From NCBI GenBank assembly GCA_964571815.1, contig CAZNDN010000097.1, positions 1 to 16,044 on the forward strand: a DNA stretch of 16,044 nucleotides, given 5' to 3'. Both the position numbers and the translations under genes were made by a program. The DNA comes from CAZNDN01 sp964571815 (GTDB lineage: Bacteria > Fibrobacterota > Chitinivibrionia > Chitinivibrionales > WJKA01). The notes beneath the pieces are model-generated. The model saw only the letters and a list, made by a program, of their open reading frames with translations. It was not told the origin of the DNA and searched no databases. Shown in pieces: positions 7,925 to 14,520 of the stretch. Numbering within the stretch: the stretch's first letter is position 1; each line of letters opens with the position of its first letter.

Positions 7925-9019
7925 CTATTTCCAGCTCCCACTTTCGCCGATCAGGGTGACGATCACGGGGTTATTGGGTGCGAGCGTACCGAGCGCCGAC
8001 ATGATCACGATCTCTCCCGCCGAGACCCCTTCGAGAATCTCGGTCCGATTCCCCGCCCGGCGTCCCATTCTCACCGGGCGCACCACGACACGGTCTCCCG
8101 AAGCAATCAGCACGGCATCCCGGCCCTCCCGCTTGATCAGCGCCGCGGTGGGGACGACCACGACCGTGTCCTGACCCGCGCCGGGGATGGTCACGGAGGC
8201 GGTCATGCCCGATTTGAGCGCCGGGCCGCAGGTATTGTCCCATTCGATGACTACCGCGAAGCTTCCGGTACCCGGATCCGCTCCGGCCGCGACGGCCTTG
8301 ACAACCGCATTGAAGGTGTCGGGTGTGCAGGGCGCGTTCACGGCGACGGTGGCGGGGGAATTCGCATGAATCAGGCCGACTTCCCGTTCGCCCACGGAGA
8401 TGGTAACGCGCAGGCGCGAGAGGTCGACAATATGAGCGATGCGCACACCCCGGTTGAGGTAGTTGCCCCTTGAGATAGACGGGCTCCTGGTGGCCACGTA
8501 CCCGGCGATCGGGGCCCTGATCGTGCAGTCTTTCCATTCCTTGACCGCCTTTTCGTATGCGGCCCTGGCTGCACCGGCCGCCGCGCGGAGGCGTTTCAGT
8601 TCGGCCCGGGCGATCCCGCCGCTGGTCTCCAGTTTCTTCCCGCTTTCGTAGTTCATGGACGCGGTTTCGAACTGTTGCTCGGCGCTTTGCATGGCGGCCC
8701 GCCGCAGCTTGTCGTCGACCCGCACCAGAACGGCACCTTTCTTCACGCGGTCTCCCAGTTCGAAGCTGGTTTGTGTGATTGATCCCTGTGCTTCGCTGAC
8801 CACCGTGGCTTCGGCCGCACCGTAGATTGTTCCCGAGGCCTGAAGGGTTCGGCTCAGCACACCCCTGGTTACCGTGACCGCTTCTACGGCCACCGGTTCC
8901 TTGATTGAAGCGCCGGACTCGGCGTCATACTCTTCTCCGCTGTCCCCACCGCAGTTGAACATCGTTGCGGCCCCGAAGGAGACAAGAATTGTCGCGACGA
9001 GTTTGGATATGCCCCTCAT
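7925..9019 (-). CDS. RND efflux periplasmic adaptor (membrane fusion protein, HlyD/AcrA family), probable lipoprotein
   Basis: 364-aa adaptor that links an RND pump to an outer-membrane channel. Residues 1-22 are a signal peptide ending TMFNC, with Cys23 the likely lipidation site; Asn at -1 is atypical for a lipobox. Then come the lipoyl-like half-motif (ASGTIYGAAEATVVSEAQGSI, GDRVKKGAVLVRVDD), a short helical hairpin rich in Ala, Glu and Arg (about 105-160), the second lipoyl half (CTIRAPIAGYVATRSPSISRG), a beta-barrel domain, and a membrane-proximal domain (VVVPTAALIKREGRDAVLIASG to the end). The start ATG at 9019 follows AAAGGGA at a good distance. It is the first gene of a probable three-gene unit with the RND pump and the small exported protein. 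No TolC-like gene is in the window, so the outer-membrane channel must be encoded elsewhere. Confidence 0.92.
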   Translation of the reverse strand: MRGISKLVATILVSFGAATMFNCGGDSGEEYDAESGASIKEPVAVEAVTVTRGVLSRTLQASGTIYGAAEATVVSEAQGSITQTSFELGDRVKKGAVLVRVDDKLRRAAMQSAEQQFETASMNYESGKKLETSGGIARAELKRLRAAAGAARAAYEKAVKEWKDCTIRAPIAGYVATRSPSISRGNYLNRGVRIAHIVDLSRLRVTISVGEREVGLIHANSPATVAVNAPCTPDTFNAVVKAVAAGADPGTGSFAVVIEWDNTCGPALKSGMTASVTIPGAGQDTVVVVPTAALIKREGRDAVLIASGDRVVVRPVRMGRRAGNRTEILEGVSAGEIVIMSALGTLAPNNPVIVTLIGESGSWK

Positions 9020-9099
9020 GAATCGTCCCTTTCAGCCGGCGGAAGAACAGCAACACAACCGCACGATTCGACTGATCGGTGCGGCCCGTGAGGAGAACA

Positions 9100-9119
9100 C
9101 GGCCGGTGCATGCCGGCCG
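9100..9119. repeat. Perfect inverted repeat in the leader of the efflux operon
   Basis: CGGCCGG (9100-9106) and CCGGCCG (9113-9119) are exact complements around TGCATG, about 80-100 nt upstream of the adaptor start. It could be an operator or an RNA hairpin in the leader; no T-tract follows on either strand, so it is a poor terminator. The rest of 9020-9272 shows only the AAAGGGA ribosome-binding site and no convincing promoter or gene. Confidence 0.35.
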
Positions 9120-9272
9120 TACGTCTACGGGGAGACAAAATAACCTTCGGCCCTGCAGTGCGTTTCTGCTCGAATTGGATCGGTGCCTGCCGGGAACGTG
9201 AGCCGCGTGTGCTCTTGAATCCGAGAATAGGAAGCGGTGTTTTCCGTTGCGCGCACGTCGCTGATATCGGGC

Positions 9273-10838
9273 TTATCCAACGGCCTCCGTAGGGGTTCTC
9301 GATCCGGGCCGACCGGGATTCTTTCCCCCGGGGGGGCCGAGGGAGCCCCGGTCGATCAACGAACATTTTCCGGGTATGTCGCGGTTCTTCCCGAAGTAGG
9401 CGGGGGTGTCGCCGATGAAGAGGTGGGCGGCCAGATAGCCCAGCCGTGAAAACCCGAAGTCGATGCTGGAGAGGGGAAAGACACTCGAGGAGGAGTTGTT
9501 GTCGAATGAGAGCAGAGAAACGGATTTCGGGACCTCGATTCCAACCCTGTGAAGCCACAGGAGGTATTTGATTCCCATACCGTCGCAGGGAGCCAGCAAC
9601 GCCGAAATCTTGCGGTGCCGCAGCAGCTTTGCCAGTGACGGGGTGTTTTCCATGAGATGCTGAGCTTCCGAGACGGCCCCTCGCGTTCCTCCGGCGGACG
9701 CCGGCGTGGACCGCAGGGAGGGAAATCCGTAAATCCCGGATTCTCTGAAGTTCCAGAACGGTTCGGAATGCGTTGTTTCGTGTATGGCCACATTCGCGAA
9801 GCGTTTTCGCGCGATATGCTTGAGACGATTGATACGACCGGCAATCCAGTCGAACTCCGGATAGTCGGGCATGGCGACGGACTCGTGGCCGAGTGATACG
9901 AGGGTCTCGAGGGCCAGACTCACCGCGGCTTCTTCGTCGCGATGGAAGCGGTAGAAATACCGGAGTTTTTCCCGCTCGTGCGGCTCGAAAGCGGTTCCCC
10001 TGCCGGCGAAGTCGAACATCACGACAGGCCGGCCGAACTGGTGCAAGGCGCTGACCCAGCCTTCGAGATCCTCAAGGTCTTTCTTGTCCGGACCGCTGAC
10101 CATGATCGTTCCCCGGTAGCGCTTGCCCAGGGCGGCAATTGCCGATCGGGCCTGATCGATTCCGGAGGCGACCGACAGCTCTCCCTCGCTCACGCGTTTG
10201 GCCAGCACGAGATTCATCTGGACGCCGTACTTCGTCAATTCGTTGACGAATGCAAAGGCAAACGGGGAGGTGAACTGCGTGGTGAACATGCCGTACCAGA
10301 AGACGTTGTTGCCGGTCAGGAGAACGACAACGGGCGGAGCGGTGTGGTCCCACCAGTGGGATGAGGAGATGAAGCCCGACGGCAGAGGGGCCGGGCCGGC
10401 GATCCAGAATTTCCCGCGCTTGTGAATGAAATTTTCGTCTTCCAGGCGCTTGAACACATAGAGAATCGCGTTGGGGGAGACACACTCGCTCTTGGCGAAG
10501 TAGTTGACACGCGGCAAAGCCTGTCCGGCGGGGTAGGTTCCGTCGACGATCCTGGTATGGATTGTCTGATAGAGATTCTCTTCCCCGCGGTCATCCTGCA
10601 TTTCGGCCCCGCGGCGCGACGGTATGGTAACTCCTTTCCCGGGCGCGCATTCCACGATACCCCGTGAGGCGAGCAGCCGCACGGCTTTCTGCATCGTACC
10701 ATAGGCTACCTTGTGAGAGCGGGCCAGCTCGTACAACGAGGGGAGCCGCACCAGATTGGGGCGCTCCCTGATATGCCGCGCAAGATCGTCCGCGAGCTTG
10801 TGGGGAAGAGAGCGGCGCCGAGGGCTGTTTTGCTGCAT
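9273..10838 (-). CDS. Transcriptional regulator with two GntR-like winged helices and a divergent PBP1-like sensor domain
   Basis: 521 aa. The first winged helix spans about 13-73: LPSLYELARSHKV, then YGTMQKAVRLLASRGIV and wing PGKGVTI. A second, more divergent one spans about 87-147: YQTIHTRIVDGTYPAGQALP, then SPNAILYVFKRLEDENFI and wing KRGKFWIAGP. From about 165 a LacI-like sensor begins (PVVVLLTGNN), with RYRGTIMVSGP and GRPVVMFDFAGRGT, and near the end SVSLLSFDNNSSSSVFPLSSIDFGF and LIDRGSLGPP. The last 20 or so residues are Gly/Pro-rich. It shares architecture with the regulators at 37-1875 and 14521-16044 but lacks their TAWSRARCE motif (FDWIAGRINRL sits at about that position). The start ATG at 10838 has only a weak GGAAT upstream. 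It lies between the GH2 gene and the efflux operon, co-oriented with both; either could be a target, or it may control only itself through the repeats upstream. Confidence 0.83.
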   Translation of the reverse strand: MQQNSPRRRSLPHKLADDLARHIRERPNLVRLPSLYELARSHKVAYGTMQKAVRLLASRGIVECAPGKGVTIPSRRGAEMQDDRGEENLYQTIHTRIVDGTYPAGQALPRVNYFAKSECVSPNAILYVFKRLEDENFIHKRGKFWIAGPAPLPSGFISSSHWWDHTAPPVVVLLTGNNVFWYGMFTTQFTSPFAFAFVNELTKYGVQMNLVLAKRVSEGELSVASGIDQARSAIAALGKRYRGTIMVSGPDKKDLEDLEGWVSALHQFGRPVVMFDFAGRGTAFEPHEREKLRYFYRFHRDEEAAVSLALETLVSLGHESVAMPDYPEFDWIAGRINRLKHIARKRFANVAIHETTHSEPFWNFRESGIYGFPSLRSTPASAGGTRGAVSEAQHLMENTPSLAKLLRHRKISALLAPCDGMGIKYLLWLHRVGIEVPKSVSLLSFDNNSSSSVFPLSSIDFGFSRLGYLAAHLFIGDTPAYFGKNRDIPGKCSLIDRGSLGPPGGKNPGRPGSRTPTEAVG

Positions 10839-10856
10839 ACATTCCGCGAGAAAAGA

Positions 10857-10884
10857 ATGAACGTCACATCGGCCTCATGAACGT
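10857..10884. promoter_or_regulatory. Tandem direct repeat, candidate operator
   Basis: ATGAACGT occurs at 10857-10864 and again at 10877-10884, exactly 20 bp apart, about two helical turns. The pair lies 19-46 nt upstream of the start of the 10838-9273 regulator and downstream of an AT-rich, -10-like TATATT on the minus strand (10909-10904). That is where a self-repressing regulator would bind as a roadblock. No -35 box is evident. Operator function is inferred. Confidence 0.4.
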
Positions 10885-10955
10885 ATCAGCCACCGCAAAG
10901 TAAAATATATCTCCCCACTGCCCGGGGAAACCTCCGGTCGTCGGCCGGCGCGTTG

Positions 10956-10986
10956 CGACCCGCGGGAGGAATGCCCGCGCGGGTCG
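10956..10986. terminator. GC-rich hairpin downstream of the GH2 gene
   Basis: CGACCCGCG (10956-10964) and CGCGGGTCG (10978-10986) form a perfect 9-bp stem with a 13-nt loop, starting 15 nt past the GH2 stop on the minus strand. The position suits a transcription end, but there is no T-tract, so it may be a weak or factor-dependent terminator, or an mRNA-end stabiliser. Confidence 0.4.
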
Positions 10987-11000
10987 ACGGCTGTGAACAC

Positions 11001-14000
11001 TCAGGGGGACGTCACGAACCGGCGGACCATCCGGCGTTCGGGCATGACGGTTTCCATGACGTAGAGGCCTGCCGGGAGTCGGTCGAGGGCTATGCTCGCG
11101 TGCTTTCTGCTCTGCACGAGACTGCGCTGCACCAGTTGTCCGTTCGGACGCGTGATTCGAATCTCGGCGTTGACGGCCGCGGGGAAGGAGGCGATGAATC
11201 CCGCGGGGGTTCGCCGTATCGTTGTCCGGCGCGGTATGGAACGCGATCCGCCCGCCGTGAGGCCCTCCTGAGCGGCCACGGCAATTGCCGAGACAATGGC
11301 CTGATTGGCGGCGACCTTCGGGAAGCTCACCTCCAGGACACCGTCGGACGCCTGGACATTGGAGACAGCATATTTCGTCGCGGTACCATAGCCGACCCGC
11401 TTCCAGATATCGAAATTCTCAGCGTATGTCTTGCCTTCCACGGCAATGTCGAACAGCCGCCACCCGGAGCAGTCGAGCCGGTTGGTTCCGGCCCCGTACC
11501 ACGGTTCCATGAAATGGAATTCAACGGTATGGTACGTGTCGGTCGGAACGGCGAACTTCCAGGTTGTCTTGTCGCGCGCCCAGCGATACCGCTGGTAGAG
11601 TTCATCGTCGCGCGTCCCCCTGACCGGGATCCAGGACGTCCCGATGCTGCCCAGGTCGGTTCTCTTCTCCTTCACATCCTTGATGACGGCCAGTTCATCG
11701 TAGTGCGCAAGGTCGCCCCAGGAGACGATGCCGCAGGTGTTGTTGTCCCATTCGGTGTCGGCCTTCCAGACGTTCCCGTTCACATCCGTGTAGTCGGCGC
11801 CCCCGCAGTTGATGCGATACGTGTACTGCAGTCCGGGTGTCGGCTCGGTTGAGTTGGGGGCGCCCGGATCGAGCTCAGCAAGCCCCCCGGCGTCGGGAAG
11901 GTTCTCCAGGAAGATCGCATCGGTCGCCACGACGGTTCCGCCCACCTTTGCCTCGGCGTAGAGCAGGTTTTTCTGGACGTTTGCATTGTCCCACTGAAAA
12001 GGCGCGATACCGGGGCGCGATTTCGACCCGAGGGAAGCGGTCTTGTAGCCGTTGAACAGTTCGACTTCATTGCAATTGCTGTACACCTGAATAACGGCCT
12101 CCCGCGGACCGTCGAATCGATCGCCCCAGGTATGCGAGCAGATGTAGACCATGGGCATGTCGGACTTTGACGTGTAATAGGCCTGGTAGAGGTAGAAGAG
12201 GTCCTGCGGCTCGCGCCAGCTTGTCAAGAGGCCCTTGTAGTTGATCGGGACGAGCTTGTAGATCGCGCTGTCGCTTTCGTGGGCCGACAGTCCGCCTCGA
12301 CCGGTCGGGAAGTTGTTGAATACCCAGGCAAAGTGACCGCAATAGTTGTCGGTGTTGTCCAGGGCGGCTGAGACGTAGGCGGTATGAAATGCGCACGCGC
12401 GTTCCATGGTTTTTGAAATACCAAGGGAACCGTCCTTTCCCATATCCCCGGTGAATTCGTTGACTCTGCCCGTGTGAGTACGATAGTACGCCCACGCTCC
12501 GTATTCGCCGTAGAGTTCGCCCGAAGGCGATGAGATGCGGGAGCGGTAATCGTCCCAGTTGCCGCCGTAGGTCCCGCTCCAGTGCTGCGGAAAGCTCGCA
12601 TCAAGCCCCCCGCCCTTGCAGTTTGCGCGAAGCCGCTGGGCCGGCGAGGTTGGATCGAGATCGGCGATCGTCTGCTTTACCTTCGTAGCCAGATTGTCCC
12701 AGTCAATATCTTCCCATTGATTGTAGTCGGAGATGGAATTTTCATTGTAGATTCCCCACAGGACAATGCACGGATGATTGCGGCGTTCGCGGACATAGGA
12801 TTCGACGATGTGGACCATGTTCGCCGTGTACGCCTTGTTGTCGAGCAATTCCTGCCTGTTGTTGCTCTCAATCTGCGGCCAGCATACAATGCCGTATCTG
12901 TCCCAGTGGTCGTAGTACCTGAGATTGTGCGGCTGGTGCGCATCCCGGAATGCGTTAAACCCGCAGCTATGGACCATGCGGCAGGATGCGGCGACCATCT
13001 CGTCGGTGAATGCGTGGTCCATGCCGAGGTTGTGCTCGTACTCGCAGATTCCCTTGATGAAGACCGGCTTGTCGTTGATCTTGAACACGGTCTGGCCGGC
13101 GGCGGCCGTCTCGGATTTCGGCCAGCTTATCCAGCGGATGCCGAACGGCGTTTCATACGTGTCCTCGACTGCTCCGTCGACCGTCACGGTTGTGCTCAAC
13201 GTGTGCAGATAGGGGTCATCGGGTGACCAGAGCCGTGGACCGGCAAGGTTGTCGGTTGTCTGGACAAACTTGTGCGCCTGGCCGGCATTGACGGTCTCGG
13301 TGGTTTCGACGGTCTTCAGCACGCTCCCCGATGCGTCACGGATTTCGCTCTTGACTGCCACGGCTTTCGCGGCATCGTAATGATTACGGACCTCGGTCCA
13401 GACCGTGAGGGGGACGCTGTTGGGGGTGTACTCGTTGGTGGTAAAGACGTATGTGCCGAAATACTGCACCCGCACGTTGCCGGTGATAACGATATGCACG
13501 GGTTTATGTATGCCGAAGGGCTCGGTGCCCTCACAGTGAGCTCCCCCGGCGTTCCCGCCGTCCATGAACGGCAGGTCGAAAAGGTCACTCTCATCGGCGC
13601 GCGGATACTCCACGCGCACTTCAAGCAGGTTGTCCCCGCCGAATTCGATATGATCGGTAAGGTCAACCGAAAACCCGACACGCAGTCCCCGATGGTGGCC
13701 GGCTTCGTGCCCGTTGACGTACACGGTGGCGTAGTGGCCGGCACCCTCAAACCAGGCAAACACCCGGGACCCGGCGTGCTGCGCGTCGATCGTTACGTGA
13801 CGCTCGTACAGGGCGGTCCCGTAGATATGCGTGTCGCCGCCCAGATAGGTATTGTAGTCGTTGAACTGATGGGGTATGTCGATGTCCCGCCAGGTATTGA
13901 GCGGCGCCGGGGCCATGTCGGCATTGAAGGTGATCTCTTCCAGTTTGACCCGCCAGTTATCGTCAATACGAATGTCGATTCTTTCTCCGGCAAATGTCGC

Positions 14001-14066
14001 AAGGACCGGAATGCAGATCGTTGTGGCGAGAGCCGCGAACCGGCGGGCAGGACCGGACAATGACAT
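11001..14066 (-). CDS. Secreted GH2-family glycoside hydrolase with malectin-like domain and C-terminal sorting-type domain
   Basis: 1021-aa retaining glycosidase of family GH2 (beta-galactosidase/beta-glucuronidase group). Residues 1-26 are a Sec signal peptide, likely cut at ATFA-GE. Next are the jelly-roll sugar-binding domain (about 30-195; IPHQFNDYN, YERHVTI, VYVNGHEAGHHRG), an Ig-like domain (about 200-320), and a TIM barrel (about 325-620) with KGICEYEHNLG, FNAFRDAHQPHNLRYYD and HPCIVLWGIYNEN. Glu442 in YNEN is the likely acid/base and Glu521 in YGEYGAW the likely nucleophile; the 79-residue spacing fits the family. A DUF4982-like Ig domain (about 640-735) follows, then a malectin-like carbohydrate-binding domain (about 745-930; YRINCGG, FMEPWYG, RLFDIAVEGK). 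The last 65 or so residues (AEIRITRPNGQLVQ, LDRLPAGLYVMET, RRFVTSP) resemble a type A secretion-sorting domain. Exact sugar specificity cannot be read. The start ATG has a G-rich ribosome-binding site 5 nt upstream. It is divergent from the regulator at 14521. Confidence 0.9.
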   Translation of the reverse strand: MSLSGPARRFAALATTICIPVLATFAGERIDIRIDDNWRVKLEEITFNADMAPAPLNTWRDIDIPHQFNDYNTYLGGDTHIYGTALYERHVTIDAQHAGSRVFAWFEGAGHYATVYVNGHEAGHHRGLRVGFSVDLTDHIEFGGDNLLEVRVEYPRADESDLFDLPFMDGGNAGGAHCEGTEPFGIHKPVHIVITGNVRVQYFGTYVFTTNEYTPNSVPLTVWTEVRNHYDAAKAVAVKSEIRDASGSVLKTVETTETVNAGQAHKFVQTTDNLAGPRLWSPDDPYLHTLSTTVTVDGAVEDTYETPFGIRWISWPKSETAAAGQTVFKINDKPVFIKGICEYEHNLGMDHAFTDEMVAASCRMVHSCGFNAFRDAHQPHNLRYYDHWDRYGIVCWPQIESNNRQELLDNKAYTANMVHIVESYVRERRNHPCIVLWGIYNENSISDYNQWEDIDWDNLATKVKQTIADLDPTSPAQRLRANCKGGGLDASFPQHWSGTYGGNWDDYRSRISSPSGELYGEYGAWAYYRTHTGRVNEFTGDMGKDGSLGISKTMERACAFHTAYVSAALDNTDNYCGHFAWVFNNFPTGRGGLSAHESDSAIYKLVPINYKGLLTSWREPQDLFYLYQAYYTSKSDMPMVYICSHTWGDRFDGPREAVIQVYSNCNEVELFNGYKTASLGSKSRPGIAPFQWDNANVQKNLLYAEAKVGGTVVATDAIFLENLPDAGGLAELDPGAPNSTEPTPGLQYTYRINCGGADYTDVNGNVWKADTEWDNNTCGIVSWGDLAHYDELAVIKDVKEKRTDLGSIGTSWIPVRGTRDDELYQRYRWARDKTTWKFAVPTDTYHTVEFHFMEPWYGAGTNRLDCSGWRLFDIAVEGKTYAENFDIWKRVGYGTATKYAVSNVQASDGVLEVSFPKVAANQAIVSAIAVAAQEGLTAGGSRSIPRRTTIRRTPAGFIASFPAAVNAEIRITRPNGQLVQRSLVQSRKHASIALDRLPAGLYVMETVMPERRMVRRFVTSP

Positions 14067-14251
14067 GATTTCCCCCCCGTTCGTGTGGTGCGGGTGAAGT
14101 TGACGTGGCCGTATTCTTCGGCGCGCGCCTTCGCTGCCTGCTCACAAGCATTCTCACGTGACGGTTTCGTGCCGCAACCCGACCGACCTACGTGATGTTT
14201 CTCAAACGTGGATCTGAACCACCATACGGGACGTGCGGCAAGCCTTAAGCC

Positions 14252-14263
14252 ATAGTATACTAT
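14252..14263. promoter_or_regulatory. Perfect 12-bp palindrome, candidate operator overlapping divergent -10-like elements
   Basis: ATAGTATACTAT is an exact palindrome. Because it is symmetric it contains a TATACT -10-like hexamer on both strands (14256-14261 plus, 14259-14254 minus). Neither direction has a good -35 box, so promoter function is weaker than the operator reading. A dimeric winged-helix regulator made by the adjacent gene is the natural candidate to bind it. Confidence 0.45.
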
Positions 14264-14272
14264 ACAGGAAAG

Positions 14273-14301
14273 TTGAGATTGGTGAAGGAATAATGTATTA
14301 A
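14273..14301 (+). promoter_or_regulatory. Candidate sigma-70-type promoter for the plus-strand regulator
   Basis: TTGAGA (14273-14278), a 17-bp spacer, then TATTAA (14296-14301). The -35 matches four of six consensus bases and the -10 also four of six, in AT-rich DNA downstream of the palindrome. If used, it leaves a leader of about 210 nt before the regulator start. Prediction from pattern only. Confidence 0.35.
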
Positions 14302-14500
14302 GCAGAAGTGCGCATCTGTTATACCATTACATATATTTTTCAACCTTGGCAGTGTTCCGCATGAATCCGGATTGTTTCAGCCGTTCCCTGTCGGCAAAGG
14401 GTTCTTTTTGTCTGCGCAAGGCCAAGGCACGGCAGGGCATTCGAGGCCGGATACGGCGTGCAGTGCGACCGACGAAGGTCACCCGGCCTGAACAGGCAAC

Positions 14501-14517
14501 GATATCGGGAGGATATC
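14501..14517 (+). promoter_or_regulatory. Ribosome-binding site enclosed in a small hairpin
   Basis: GATATC occurs at 14501-14506 and 14512-14517 and, being a palindrome, the two copies can pair with GGGAG as loop. The Shine-Dalgarno GGGAGG is 14507-14512, 8 nt before the ATG at 14521; this decides that start over the GTG at 14458. The hairpin is short and AU-rich, so any effect on translation would be mild. Confidence 0.45.
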
Positions 14518-14520
14518 ACC

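Larger units (their letters stand above)
14067..14520. other. Divergent intergenic region between the GH2 gene and its probable regulator
   Basis: 454 nt with no supportable gene. Near the GH2 start it holds a run of seven C (14072-14078), read as G7 in the GH2 ribosome-binding region. The centre, about 14245-14340, is much more AT-rich than the genome around it and carries the 12-bp palindrome and the best promoter candidate. From about 14341 to 14520 lies a GC-rich leader for the plus-strand regulator, with CCTTGGC (14344-14350) and GCCAAGG (14421-14427) able to pair at long range, and the ribosome-binding site at its end. Confidence 0.6.

Noticed and set aside
7107..8174. A 355-codon plus-strand open frame across the RND pump and adaptor
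   Set aside because: It overlaps two strongly supported genes on the other strand and shows no recognisable domain or ribosome-binding site.
9325..9336. C5G7 run near the end of the second regulator, considered as a frameshift site
   Set aside because: The reading frame continues to a plausible stop and the conserved LIDRGSLGPP segment lies before the run's effect; the tail is low-complexity, so no frameshift can be shown.
10953..11852. A 299-codon plus-strand open frame opposite the GH2 C-terminus
   Set aside because: Antisense to the malectin-like and sorting-type domains; no domain signal of its own.
13272..14063. A 263-codon plus-strand open frame opposite the GH2 N-terminus
   Set aside because: Shadow of the GH2 sugar-binding domain region; composition typical of an antisense frame.
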